Assembly (NCBI GenBank): GCA_964293155.1
Contig: CAXYYA010000047.1
Span: 1-24,886, forward strand
DNA from: JAQVEB01 sp028698105
GTDB lineage: Bacteria; Bacteroidota; Bacteroidia; Bacteroidales; Dysgonomonadaceae
DNA length: 24,886 nucleotides
Direction of reading: 5' to 3'
The notes beneath the pieces were generated by a model. The model saw nothing but the letters and a program-made list of their open reading frames with translations, had not been told where the DNA came from and did not search any database. A program made the position numbers and the translations under genes. Each line of letters opens with the position of its first letter. Within the stretch, counting starts at the first letter, position 1. Below, piece by piece: positions 1 through 8,904 of this stretch.

Positions 1-2586
1 CCCAAAAGCATTGATTTTTCCATCACCATCAACATCTCTGTACATTACATCTCCTAGATTCAATTCAGCGGGCAAATTACCTAACTTTTTATATGATGCC
101 AATTGATCTTCATTTTGAATAATACCATCAAATTGGTATCCAAAATAAGAATTTAGTGCATAACCTTCTCGTGCATAAACCAATCCTTCTGTGTAAGAAT
201 CACTTCCTCTCAGCTTAATTAATTTATTTTTACTATCATTGATTATAAAGGAAACACCATATTTAAAATCACCAGCCTTATCATTCCATCTAATCATAAA
301 ATCCCAACCTTTAGTTTCCAGATGGCCGATGTTTTGAGTTGGAGAAGTCCCTCCTAAAGTTGCCGGTAATTGTTCATTTACTAACATGTTTTTATTATTT
401 TTGATATAATAGTCAAAACTTCCGCTTAGCTTAGATCTTAAAATTGCAAAATCAATACCTATGTTTTTCGTTTCAATCGTTTCCCATGTGCGATTTTCTG
501 AAGCAATACTGGATATTGCACCGGGTAGTCCAACATTAGGTATCCCCATGGGATAATTGCCGGATATAGTGATTAAAGAAATATAGTCATAGTTGCCAAA
601 ACTCAATTCCTGATTTCCCGATTGTCCCCATGATAACCTTGCTTTTAGTCCATCAAAGACATTTAAAGATTTAATAAAATTTTCTTCAGATAAATTCCAG
701 GCTACAGCAACAGATGGGAATAAAGCACTCCAACGTTTATTTTTTGCGAACTTTGAACTACCATCCATTCTCGTGCTAAAATCTACCAAATATTTACCGT
801 TCAAAGAATAACTAAGACGACCGAAGAAAGATTGCAAAGCCCAATCGTATTCGCTACCAGTAAAATTGGCATACTCTGTTTTCGTCTTGTCTGCAAGATT
901 CAAAGTAAAAATTTCATTGGTTGCGAAATTATAACCAGTTATCGACTGACTCTGATATACATTCTTCTCACGGGAGGCTCCCGCCATAGCATTAAATCTG
1001 TGTTTGTTGGCTATAACTTTATTATAATCCAAGTAAGCGGTATAGTTCTGATAAAGACTCTTAGAGTTTGAAAAACTAGCGCTATTCGGAACATTTACAA
1101 TATCAAAAATGGTTCCATCCCATTTATATTGGGGAAAGGTTGGGTTTGTTCTTTTCCCGTCATTAAAATTCATAGTAATACCCGCTTGTCCTACTAATTT
1201 CAAATCACTATATAACTGTATATTACCTCTAATATTTGTAGAAAACCGAGTAGTACTAGTATTATATGTACCTGCTTCTTCAAGATATTGTACAGGGTTT
1301 CTAAAACCACCTTGATATTTATAAAATTGGCCTAAAGGATTATATACCAGCACATAACTTGCTTGCTGATGCACAAAATATAATATGCCACCGAGTGCAG
1401 ATGGTTCAACCGTAGGCTCGACTTCAAAACTGGTTCGTGTTTCAATATTTATCTCATTGGAGAGTTCAAAATCATAATTCATTCGAAGGTTATACCGTTC
1501 AGAATAATTATCACCATGCTTGAATACACCTTCATTCATCTGGTATCCAGCAGAAAAAAGATAAGAATTATTGTCGCTACCGCCAGATATGCTTAAGTTA
1601 TGTGAATGCAACACGCCGGTTCCAAACACAGCATCATTCCAAACGTGTGATCCGTAAAACCCCGGATAATTCTCCAGATATATTAACCACCCTTCTGGAT
1701 CTGGTTCGGCATTGGCCTTGATCTTATCAAAAATTTCTTGGGAAAGTCCAGGAAGATTAACATTCCTCATGCCCTGATCATACATCTCAGCATACTGTAA
1801 AGTATTAGCCATCTTCTTTAAAAATTGTGGCTTTTTTATTCCAAAATTCCCTGAATACGAGACACTGGGAACACCCGCCTGACCTTTCTTTGTTGTAACA
1901 AGTACTACTCCATCAGCGGCACGTGCACCATAAATAGAAGCTGCTGCATCCTTTAACACAGTAATGTCGGCAATATCATTTGGATTAATAAGACTAAGAT
2001 CTCCGGGGATACCATCTATTAAAACCAATGTTTTACTTCCACTCATTGAAGAAGCCCCGCGAATCTGCAACGAATAATTTTCTCTACCAGGTTTGCCGCT
2101 CCCCCTGGTTACAATTACGCCTGGCAATGCTCCTTGTAAAGCATTCATCGTATTGGTAAGAGGTCTTGATTCAAACACTGAATTATCAACCTTAGATACT
2201 GAACCCGTCAATTCCCCTTTAAGTCTGGTTCCATATCCAATTACAACTAATTCATCTAATAACTGCTGGTCTGAAACCATGGTTATATTTATAACACTCC
2301 TGCCTTGTACATTAACTTCTTGAGACTTCATACCTATGTACGATATTCTCAAAACTGCATTTTGAGGTACATCATTTAAAGTATAGTTACCATCCATATC
2401 CGTAGTTGTTCCATGCGTTGCATTTCCAATCACAATAATAGTGGCGCCTATAACACTCTCATCTTCAACATCACTTACATGTCCACTAACTGTAATATTT
2501 TGCGCAAATAACATCATACTACTTGACATGCACATAAAAGTTATTAGAACTCCTTTTAATCTAAAAAATAATTTTTCAATTTTCAT
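1..2586 (-). CDS. SusC/RagA-family TonB-linked outer membrane transporter, 3' end cut by window edge
   Basis: The minus-strand frame is open for 862 codons from the ATG at 2584-2586 to the window edge, so the C-terminal part of the barrel (SusC proteins usually have about 1000 residues) lies outside. Residues 1-29 form a signal peptide ending in MMLFAQ. Residues about 30-108 match a carboxypeptidase-regulatory-like beta domain, followed by a TonB-box-like stretch (ELVVIGYGT, about 112-120). The plug follows, with the SusC hallmark NPNDIADITVLKDAAASIYG (about 201-220) and GVVLVTTKKG. The rest is barrel strands rich in aromatic and Asn residues. Known of the family: it imports oligosaccharides across the outer membrane with a SusD lipoprotein lid, energised by TonB. 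There is no N-terminal STN signalling domain, so anti-sigma signalling is not expected. It starts 57 nt after the DUF5107 gene with no obvious promoter between, suggesting cotranscription. Substrate unknown. SusD is expected just beyond position 1. Confidence 0.93.
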   Translation of the reverse strand, partial: MKIEKLFFRLKGVLITFMCMSSSMMLFAQNITVSGHVSDVEDESVIGATIIVIGNATHGTTTDMDGNYTLNDVPQNAVLRISYIGMKSQEVNVQGRSVINITMVSDQQLLDELVVIGYGTRLKGELTGSVSKVDNSVFESRPLTNTMNALQGALPGVIVTRGSGKPGRENYSLQIRGASSMSGSKTLVLIDGIPGDLSLINPNDIADITVLKDAAASIYGARAADGVVLVTTKKGQAGVPSVSYSGNFGIKKPQFLKKMANTLQYAEMYDQGMRNVNLPGLSQEIFDKIKANAEPDPEGWLIYLENYPGFYGSHVWNDAVFGTGVLHSHNLSISGGSDNNSYLFSAGYQMNEGVFKHGDNYSERYNLRMNYDFELSNEINIETRTSFEVEPTVEPSALGGILYFVHQQASYVLVYNPLGQFYKYQGGFRNPVQYLEEAGTYNTSTTRFSTNIRGNIQLYSDLKLVGQAGITMNFNDGKRTNPTFPQYKWDGTIFDIVNVPNSASFSNSKSLYQNYTAYLDYNKVIANKHRFNAMAGASREKNVYQSQSITGYNFATNEIFTLNLADKTKTEYANFTGSEYDWALQSFFGRLSYSLNGKYLVDFSTRMDGSSKFAKNKRWSALFPSVAVAWNLSEENFIKSLNVFDGLKARLSWGQSGNQELSFGNYDYISLITISGNYPMGIPNVGLPGAISSIASENRTWETIETKNIGIDFAILRSKLSGSFDYYIKNNKNMLVNEQLPATLGGTSPTQNIGHLETKGWDFMIRWNDKAGDFKYGVSFIINDSKNKLIKLRGSDSYTEGLVYAREGYALNSYFGYQFDGIIQNEDQLASYKKLGNLPAELNLGDVMYRDVDGDGKINAFG

Positions 2587-2643
2587 GTTTTAATTTTTTA
2601 GTAAATCATATTTCTGTTAATATTTTTCACGTAAAAAGACCTT

Positions 2644-5600
2644 TCATAAATAATCTAAGTTGACAATTTCATTAAAGAAATTAGCTTGAGTTATGTTGCC
2701 TAAGCCTAAATATCCCAACGCCATGACATTATAGCAATGTATGCGGTTGCGCATATTCAAATCTTCTTCCCAAATGGCCAGATCGGGAAGGGAGACTGCA
2801 AAATAATCAATCTTACAGTCGTCGTTTAAGTGTTTTTTTCCATATTCGATTAATTTTATAAAATGTTCTTTTGCTCTTTTCTCATCACCCAATGCGCGCC
2901 ACGCCAAACCTTGATAATAAATTTTATCAGGACTTTCATCGTTATAATAGAACACCTGCTTGGGCTCATCGGATCCTTTTGTTGCTTTCTCAAACCAATG
3001 TATGGCATTCTTCTCGTCACCTAACCCTCTATAACAAATACCTTTATAATATTCTACATCATTTTCATTTACGGTACTTAACTTTCCTTCTCCCAAGTTG
3101 TATGGATATACATCCGTCTCATTCAATAGCTCTAAAGCCTGACCGTAGTTCTCTTGTTCGATAGACTGCTTTGCCATTTGAATTCTACAATATGTGTACT
3201 GAAAAGTTATTTTCCCTTCTCCTCCTTCCCAAGGATGAAAGTTACGGGAGGCACATAATTCCATGGCAGTTTTGTATTCACCCAACTGGTTATATAGGGC
3301 AATGCGTTCAATAAACAGATCATCTCGCTGCTCCACTAAGTCCATATGCTTTTCCATTTTGCTGAGACGTTTTTCAGGCGCATAATTCAACTTCTTATAC
3401 AGCTGATCTAACTCCATAAAAACACGGGCATCGGTTTCATCAAGTGAAAATGCTTTTTCAAGTAATTCTTTAGCCTCCTTTTTTTTATTTTCTTTATTAT
3501 AATAAGCAAGAGATAAGTTTCGCAAAACCGTAGGAAATGTATCGCAGATGGAAGCCGATTTCTCCCAGCAGTCAATAGCCTCCCGATATTGTCGCTTTGC
3601 ATACCAAAAATTTCCCAAATAGTAAAATGCCTTAAAGTCTTTCGGATTCTCCAAGAGAGCTTCTTGCAGAATAATTACTTCTTCTAATCGGTTCGGAAAA
3701 CATTTATCAGGTGATTTTTCGAATGCGCTTTTATAGGCTTCCTTTGCTTTTTCACCGGTACCATTACGTGTGTAAAAATAACCTAATGTATAGTGAATTA
3801 AGGGATAAGCGCCAGCTTCTGTTCCTGTCGACCATGTCAACAGTTCAATTGCTTCATCATACAATCCGGCTGTTCCGAAATCCAGAGCGTATTCCATGTA
3901 ACTCTCCTTATTACCTTGTAAAAGATTAATAATCGCTGTTTTTTGTTTCTCAACTTTTGTAAGGAGCCATTTCTCAAAAAGACATCCAATGTTAAACTTG
4001 TCGATCTCCAATGAAGCATTTACCCATTGTAAAGCCTCATCCGTTTTTCCTATTTTTCTTAAAATGGAAGCTTTCAATTGTCGAGCTTTATGATTATACC
4101 AGTTACGTATCAAAGCCTGATCAATATTTTCCTGAGCCAAGGTCCAATCTTTTCTTATGCAATCAATTTGAGCGATTGAAAAATAAGCCGCATCTTTCCA
4201 TGCAGCATTCCATGCTGATTTAAAAAATGCTGCATAGGCCTCGTCTAATCTCGATTGCAGTTTCAAGCTACATCCCAGATTATAATAGGGTTCACCGTCG
4301 TAAGGATTGGAATTTCTTTTGGTTAGAGTTTCTATTGCCTTCTCAAAATAGGGTTGAGCCTGTATAAATTGTCCTCTTTTCATTAAAAGAAGCCCGAGAG
4401 CATTATTGCAACGTACGTCTCCGGGATCACGCCGCAGTGCTTCTTCATAATAATCGGCAGGATTAAAAGTAGCGTGACGATACTGTTCCAGATGAAGTCC
4501 TGTCAAGTAGAGTTGTTCGATAAGCGGAATCTTTTTTGGTTCATCGGCAGCTTCGGCAGCAGGAGGTATTGGTCTATCTTTCTTTTTTTCGGTACTGTAT
4601 TTCAGAAGTTCCTTTCCATCCTTCGCTAAAATTGCCAACTCCAACTTCGCATTGTCCTCAATGGATTTATCCTTTAGTCCAACCTCATATTCTAAAGGAA
4701 TTTCGGGGGAGAGTGTTGCTTCCTTGTTTAACAATACACCTCCGGAATCATTTTTCAATAAGACGGTAACTTCAATATTTGAAGTAGCATATAAAGCTAT
4801 AGATGCTGTTTTTCCATTCGTTTCAAGATTGGCAATCAAATCCCTCGTGGCATTTTTCACGTTGCCGACTGCGGCATAGGGCATGAAGTACTGAGACCAT
4901 TTTTTTTCCTCGTAAGGCTGTATCCATGCAAAATCAGGTTGATTATCGGTAAATACACCTGTCATTAACTCGATATACGCACCGTCTTCGTCTGTCAGAT
5001 TTCGTTCCCATGCTTTTCCAAAATCCTCATTGCCCCAAGTCCACTGTTTCTTTCCAGGCGAAATATGATGATTTGCCACGTGGAGTAATCCGGTGTTTGT
5101 TTTTTCGTTGTACCCCCCCACAAAATCATAGTCTGATTGGATTGCCATATAAGAGGTCGGAACAGGGATGTTTTCATACCTTGAGATGTCAACACCATCT
5201 GAATAATCGTGTTTATAGTATTTTCCGGTTGCTATCGGAAACGAAGACACATCTCTCTTCCCATGATCAAAAACAGCATTAACATCCGGAGGAAATACCG
5301 ATTTGTAGGCATCATCAACTGCCACAGCCGGATTAGCCCACCAAAGGAATGTTTGTGGAAAAGGTGTTCTATTGTACACTTTTGCTTTAATCTCAATATA
5401 CGCTTTATCGGGATAAAGCGTAACGCCATGCATTCCTTTTAACCGAAACATGCGTTCAATTTCGTTGCACCATACTGTTACACTACCATCAGCATTTTCT
5501 TCAATCAAAGATTCTGTTGGATAATATGTGCTTGGACGATGGTGTTGTGGCCAATTAAACTCAATTCCACCCGAAATCCAAGGCCCGGTTAAACCCACCA

Positions 5601-5952
5601 AAGCTGGCTTAATTACCTGATTATGATAAAAGATTTGGGATTCACGTATTTTGTCGTATGCCATTTGTATGCGCCCACCCAACTCGGGCAAAATCATAAT
5701 TTTTAAATATCTGTTTTCAATAAAAAGCGCTTTATATTTTTTATCTCTTTTTGTATCGTGAATTTTTTCGATGACTGGATATGGGTATACAATTCCTGAA
5801 CTACCCTGATAAACTCTTTTTTCTAAAAACATTGGATTTTTTTCTTCTTCTCCCACTTCGTATGTTGGCAGTAAGATTTCTTCTTCCCATGCTTTTACAA
5901 TTCCACTTTCATTTACTGTAGATTTAATTAAATACGCTGTTATTTTTTCCAT
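2644..5952 (-). CDS. DUF5107 domain protein with C-terminal TPR repeats
   Basis: This 1102-residue protein has no signal peptide or membrane segment, so it is probably cytoplasmic. Residues about 40-370 resemble the DUF5107 domain, related in fold to galactose-mutarotase-like beta-sandwiches. Conspicuous motifs are LPELGGRIQ, GGIEFNWPQHHRPSTYYP and NHHISPGKKQWTWGNEDFG, rich in His and aromatic residues typical of a sugar-binding groove. A linker with charged residues and prolines (about 455-480) leads into many TPR units (for example ALGLLLMKRGQFIQAQPYFEKA) running to the C-terminus. The gene lies 10 nt after the sugar porter gene and 57 nt before susC. Inference: it handles or senses the imported sugar in the cytoplasm, and the TPR part gives a docking surface. 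No catalytic activity can be assigned from sequence. Family identity is fairly sure, function is not. Confidence 0.85.
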   Translation of the reverse strand: MEKITAYLIKSTVNESGIVKAWEEEILLPTYEVGEEEKNPMFLEKRVYQGSSGIVYPYPVIEKIHDTKRDKKYKALFIENRYLKIMILPELGGRIQMAYDKIRESQIFYHNQVIKPALVGLTGPWISGGIEFNWPQHHRPSTYYPTESLIEENADGSVTVWCNEIERMFRLKGMHGVTLYPDKAYIEIKAKVYNRTPFPQTFLWWANPAVAVDDAYKSVFPPDVNAVFDHGKRDVSSFPIATGKYYKHDYSDGVDISRYENIPVPTSYMAIQSDYDFVGGYNEKTNTGLLHVANHHISPGKKQWTWGNEDFGKAWERNLTDEDGAYIELMTGVFTDNQPDFAWIQPYEEKKWSQYFMPYAAVGNVKNATRDLIANLETNGKTASIALYATSNIEVTVLLKNDSGGVLLNKEATLSPEIPLEYEVGLKDKSIEDNAKLELAILAKDGKELLKYSTEKKKDRPIPPAAEAADEPKKIPLIEQLYLTGLHLEQYRHATFNPADYYEEALRRDPGDVRCNNALGLLLMKRGQFIQAQPYFEKAIETLTKRNSNPYDGEPYYNLGCSLKLQSRLDEAYAAFFKSAWNAAWKDAAYFSIAQIDCIRKDWTLAQENIDQALIRNWYNHKARQLKASILRKIGKTDEALQWVNASLEIDKFNIGCLFEKWLLTKVEKQKTAIINLLQGNKESYMEYALDFGTAGLYDEAIELLTWSTGTEAGAYPLIHYTLGYFYTRNGTGEKAKEAYKSAFEKSPDKCFPNRLEEVIILQEALLENPKDFKAFYYLGNFWYAKRQYREAIDCWEKSASICDTFPTVLRNLSLAYYNKENKKKEAKELLEKAFSLDETDARVFMELDQLYKKLNYAPEKRLSKMEKHMDLVEQRDDLFIERIALYNQLGEYKTAMELCASRNFHPWEGGEGKITFQYTYCRIQMAKQSIEQENYGQALELLNETDVYPYNLGEGKLSTVNENDVEYYKGICYRGLGDEKNAIHWFEKATKGSDEPKQVFYYNDESPDKIYYQGLAWRALGDEKRAKEHFIKLIEYGKKHLNDDCKIDYFAVSLPDLAIWEEDLNMRNRIHCYNVMALGYLGLGNITQANFFNEIVNLDYL

Positions 5953-5962
5953 GAATCTAATT

Positions 5963-7345
5963 TTAATCTATTATTTCTTTTTCAATTTCTTCAAGGGTTT
6001 TTCCTTTTGTTTCAGGCAAATTTTTTATAATGAATACAAGACCTGTTATACAAATCAAGCCGTACAACCAAAATGTTCCGTACGACCCTAATCCTTTATT
6101 TAATAACGGGAAAGTATATGTCAGGATAAAGCATGCTGTCCATAATGCAAACGTGGAAACGCCCATTGCCATCGCTCTTATTCTGGTTGGAAAAATCTCA
6201 GCTATCACAACCCATGTTACTGGAGCCAATGTCATGGCGTAACAGGCAATTGCCAATACGACGAGCAACAGCATTGCCACTCCTTCCAATTTGAAAAAGT
6301 ACCCTGCACCCAACAAGGCGTATATTAGTGAAAGACCGGCTGTTCCCAGAATCATTAACGAACGTCGCCCAAGTCTATCGACCGTGTACATTCCAACAAA
6401 CGTGAAGACAACATTTACCACACCCGTTATGACTATATTGAACAACATATCCGAGACAGCGTATCCGGCGGCGGAAAATATTTCCTGAGCATAGTTAAAG
6501 ATCACGTTGATGCCACACCATTGCTGTAATACTGCGATAACTATTCCGATAATAACTATTTTTGCGGTTTTACCCTTAAATAAACTGGCATAAGAAACTC
6601 TTTCTGATGTCAAAGCTATTGTCTCTTTTATTTCATTTAACTGAATTCGAGCAAAATTGCGATCTTTCATTTTGGCAAATATGTCAAAAGCTTTATCATA
6701 TTTTAGTTTTGAAACAAGCCAACGTGGACTTTCAGGTATAATAAATATCAATATAAAAAATAATACAGCCGGCAATGTTTCTGCCCAAAACATCCAACGC
6801 CAAGCCATTTGTCCATTCCATGACTCAAGAATATTTTCTCCGGGAATAATGGGACGGGCGATTAACCAATTGATAAGTTGAGCGGACAAAATACCTAACA
6901 CGACAGCCAATTGATAAAATGAAACAAATCGCCCTCGTATGTTAGGTGGAGATATTTCGGAAATATACATCGGTGATATATTGGAAGCCAAACCTATCCC
7001 GATGCCGCCAAATATCCGATAAAAAATAAACCAATTCAGCGTATTTACTGCTCCGGTACCAATTGCCGATAATGTAAAGATCAATGCAGCCACAAAGAAC
7101 ATTGTTTTTCGCCCGAATCTATCTGTTAAACTACCCGAAATTGCTACACCTATTAAGCAACCCAAAATCGCGCTTGACATTACCCATCCCTGGAGCCAAG
7201 GAATGTGTTCTATTGAAAAATAAACTTCATAAAAGGGCTTTGCTCCACCTATAACTACCCAATCATAGCCAAAGAGAAAACCTCCCATCGCAGCGACTAA
7301 TGCAATTAAGATAATATAGCGATTATTTATTTTTGAGTTATCCAT
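5963..7345 (-). CDS. MFS sugar porter (XylE/AraE-like proton-sugar symporter)
   Basis: This 460-residue polytopic protein has about 12 hydrophobic segments and the sugar-porter signatures in order: GFLFGYDWVVIGGA near the N-terminus, the loop motif DRFGRK, a QLAVVLGILSAQL helix, PESPRWL before the central cytoplasmic loop, QQWCGINVIFNYAQEIF in helix 7, DRLGRR, and PETKGKTLEEIE at the C-terminus. Family members move a monosaccharide such as xylose, arabinose, glucose or galactose across the inner membrane with protons. The substrate cannot be read from the sequence. It is the first gene of the minus-strand operon and diverges from the AraC-family gene. It probably delivers monosaccharide from periplasmic breakdown to the cytoplasm, downstream of the SusC system. 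Length and ends are normal for the family. Confidence 0.93.
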   Translation of the reverse strand: MDNSKINNRYIILIALVAAMGGFLFGYDWVVIGGAKPFYEVYFSIEHIPWLQGWVMSSAILGCLIGVAISGSLTDRFGRKTMFFVAALIFTLSAIGTGAVNTLNWFIFYRIFGGIGIGLASNISPMYISEISPPNIRGRFVSFYQLAVVLGILSAQLINWLIARPIIPGENILESWNGQMAWRWMFWAETLPAVLFFILIFIIPESPRWLVSKLKYDKAFDIFAKMKDRNFARIQLNEIKETIALTSERVSYASLFKGKTAKIVIIGIVIAVLQQWCGINVIFNYAQEIFSAAGYAVSDMLFNIVITGVVNVVFTFVGMYTVDRLGRRSLMILGTAGLSLIYALLGAGYFFKLEGVAMLLLVVLAIACYAMTLAPVTWVVIAEIFPTRIRAMAMGVSTFALWTACFILTYTFPLLNKGLGSYGTFWLYGLICITGLVFIIKNLPETKGKTLEEIEKEIID

Positions 7346-7368
7346 GCTTTCACATATGTTAGATTATA

Positions 7369-7403
7369 CAAATTTAAATGAAGGTTTTTTAAATTAAATG
7401 TAG
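7369..7403 (-). promoter_or_regulatory. Candidate operon promoter with overlapping AraC-type direct repeats
   Basis: On the minus strand TAAATTTG (7376-7369) fits the Bacteroidota -7 consensus TAnnTTTG, 23 nt before the sugar porter ATG. The expected -33 TTTG is only weakly present (TTTA at 7398-7395). Two direct repeats read on the plus strand, AATTTAAATGAAG (7371-7383) and AAATTAAATGTAG (7391-7403), match at 11 of 13 positions and start exactly 20 bp apart. That resembles the tandem half-sites bound by AraC-family activators. The DNA is AT-rich, so chance similarity is possible. The rest of the 167-bp divergent region (7346-7512) shows nothing else convincing. Confidence 0.38.
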
Positions 7404-7512
7404 ATTTAAGCTTATTTTATGTATAATATCATTATTTTTACACAATCATTTATTTAATATCAGGGAAATACAAATATACATGTAAAATATAACTAAAACA
7501 ATGTAGAATAAC

Positions 7513-8394
7513 ATGATTGAAAAAATAGCAGAAGGTTTTAAAGGAGAAAAGGCCATTATTATACCTTACAACATACGGTCTTATCAAGCTCAAAATAGTG
7601 TTACCCAACAACTCTATGTTACGCATATTGGATACTATCGGAGGGCAAAATATCATTTTCGGGAAAGAAAGTCAGGCACTAATCAATTTATACTTATATT
7701 TTGCGAAGAAGGCAAAGGATGGATAATTCATAAAGAAGAAAAATTTAATTTATCCAGAAATCAGGTTTTTATATTACCTGCAAATGAATCCCATGCATAC
7801 GGATCGGATAACAATAACCCGTGGAGTATTTATTGGATGCATTTCATAGGAGAAAAAGTGGATAATTTTTCTTCGATTATAGGACGGATAATTAATACCC
7901 AGGATTCTGATAGTAGTCGATACGGTGACCGATTTCTTTTATTTGAAGAAATATTTCAAAACTTAGAAATGGGATATAGCCCGGAAAACCTTGAATATGC
8001 CAGTTTTTGTTTATTACATTTTTTGGCGTCAATAAAGTATTTATCTCAATTCAGGGAAATTAAAAACGTAAAAGAAAAAGATTCAATACAAAAAAGTATT
8101 CTATATATGAAAGAGAATTTAGAAAATAAGATATCACTTGATGATATTGCCCAATCTGCCGGTTATTCTATTTCACATTTTGGAAATCTGTTTTTGGAAA
8201 AAACTTCTTATTCGCCTATTGAATACTACAATCAGCTAAAAATACAGCGAGCTTGTTCTTATCTACAACTTTCAGATTTAAAAATCAAAGAAATCGCTTT
8301 TCGCCTGGGGTACTTTGATCCATTCCATTTTTCAAAAGCTTTTAAGAAAGAGATGGATATTACACCGAAAGAATACAGGAAAAAATACAAATAA
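7513..8394 (+). CDS. AraC-family transcriptional regulator with cupin-like sensor domain
   Basis: The 293-residue protein has an N-terminal AraC-type ligand-binding/cupin region (about 50-120; FCEEGKGWIIHKEEKFNLS, the motif FILPANESHAYGSD and WSIYWMHFIGE). Its C-terminal pair of helix-turn-helix motifs spans about 195-290 (SLDDIAQSAGYSISHFGNLF, then IKEIAFRLGYFDPFHFSKAF and the signature ITPKEYRKKYK). This layout is typical of activators of sugar catabolism that bind a sugar in the cupin. It is divergent from the porter-DUF5107-susC operon, 167 bp away, so it most likely controls that operon and perhaps itself. The tandem 20-bp-spaced repeats in between are the candidate operator. No SD precedes the ATG, as usual in this phylum. 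Ligand unknown. Confidence 0.92.
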   Translation: MIEKIAEGFKGEKAIIIPYNIRSYQAQNSVTQQLYVTHIGYYRRAKYHFRERKSGTNQFILIFCEEGKGWIIHKEEKFNLSRNQVFILPANESHAYGSDNNNPWSIYWMHFIGEKVDNFSSIIGRIINTQDSDSSRYGDRFLLFEEIFQNLEMGYSPENLEYASFCLLHFLASIKYLSQFREIKNVKEKDSIQKSILYMKENLENKISLDDIAQSAGYSISHFGNLFLEKTSYSPIEYYNQLKIQRACSYLQLSDLKIKEIAFRLGYFDPFHFSKAFKKEMDITPKEYRKKYK

Positions 8395-8428
8395 ATATTC
8401 GTTTGAACAATAAAATAGCACATAAAGC

Positions 8429-8459
8429 ATTGGTATATCAATCTTTATTCCTATCTTTG
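8429..8459 (+). promoter_or_regulatory. rpsU promoter (Bacteroidota primary-sigma type)
   Basis: ATTG (8429-8432) is followed after 19 nt by TATCTTTG (8452-8459), close to the Bacteroidota TTTG / TAnnTTTG consensus. Transcription would begin near 8466, giving a leader of about 190 nt before the rpsU ATG. Confidence 0.75.
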
Positions 8460-8465
8460 CAGCCC

Positions 8466-8655
8466 GAAACAGGAAGGAGGTTATTGTAACACTCAGAAAA
8501 AAGGACAGAAAACAACATAAGGCATCGGATTTCTGCGCGCGAAACATACGCGTTTCACGCAACAAGGAAGTGAACCTATATATTAATGTATAGGCATCTC
8601 CACAAAAAACAATAACCTCTTTATAAAAATAACAAAACAAAAAAGGACAAAAAAT
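8466..8655 (+). promoter_or_regulatory. Structured rpsU leader with sequestered SD-like sequence
   Basis: The 5' segment AAGGAGGTTATTGT (8474-8487) can pair with ACAATAACCTCTTT (8609-8622) over 14 pairs, one of them G-U, closing a domain of about 149 nt. Inside are further hairpins: a GCG-C-GAAAC stem with GTTTC-A-CGC around 8533-8559, and CCTATA (8575-8580) with TATAGG (8589-8594). The 5' strand is a perfect SD-like sequence with no credible ORF behind it (only TTG then TAA). The 3' strand resembles the 16S rRNA 3' tail. A second, shorter SD-like AAAAGGA (8641-8647) lies 8 nt before the rpsU ATG. This looks like an RNA regulatory element. Autoregulation by bS21 is inferred. I cannot assign an RNA family. 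Confidence 0.65.
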
Positions 8656-8847
8656 ATGATCATCGTACAATTAAAAGAAGGCGAAAACATTGAAAGAGCC
8701 TTGAAAAAATTCAAACGCAAATACGAAAAAACCGGCATTGTTAAAGAATTGCGCAGCCGTCAGGCATTTACAAAACCTTCGGTTGAAAAACGCAAGAAAA
8801 AACAACACGCCGTTTACGTTCAGCAATTGCAACAAAGTGAAGAATAA
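8656..8847 (+). CDS. rpsU: Small ribosomal subunit protein bS21
   Basis: The 63-residue basic protein begins MIIVQLKEGENIERALKKFK and has the bS21 pattern of two Arg/Lys-rich helices (RKYEKTG-IVKELRSRQAF and KPSVEKRKKKQHA). bS21 sits on the 30S platform near the 3' end of 16S rRNA. In Bacteroidota it is reported to help occlude the anti-SD sequence, which fits the phylum's general lack of SD use. This gene keeps an SD-like AAAAGGA at good spacing and has a long folded leader, both suggesting its own translational control. It heads the supercluster, 57 nt before the recombinase gene. Confidence 0.95.
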   Translation: MIIVQLKEGENIERALKKFKRKYEKTGIVKELRSRQAFTKPSVEKRKKKQHAVYVQQLQQSEE

Positions 8848-8880
8848 TTTGCAGTTTTGAAAAAATTTTTCTTAACTTCG
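8848..8880 (+). promoter_or_regulatory. Weak candidate promoter for the recombinase gene
   Basis: TTTG (8848-8851) and TAACTTCG (8873-8880) are separated by 21 nt, approximating the Bacteroidota consensus with one mismatch in the -7 box. It lies directly after the rpsU stop and 24 nt before the recombinase ATG. Readthrough from the rpsU promoter is the alternative. Confidence 0.35.
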
Positions 8881-8904
8881 TAGCTCAAGACAGAGCGATC
8901 GAAG

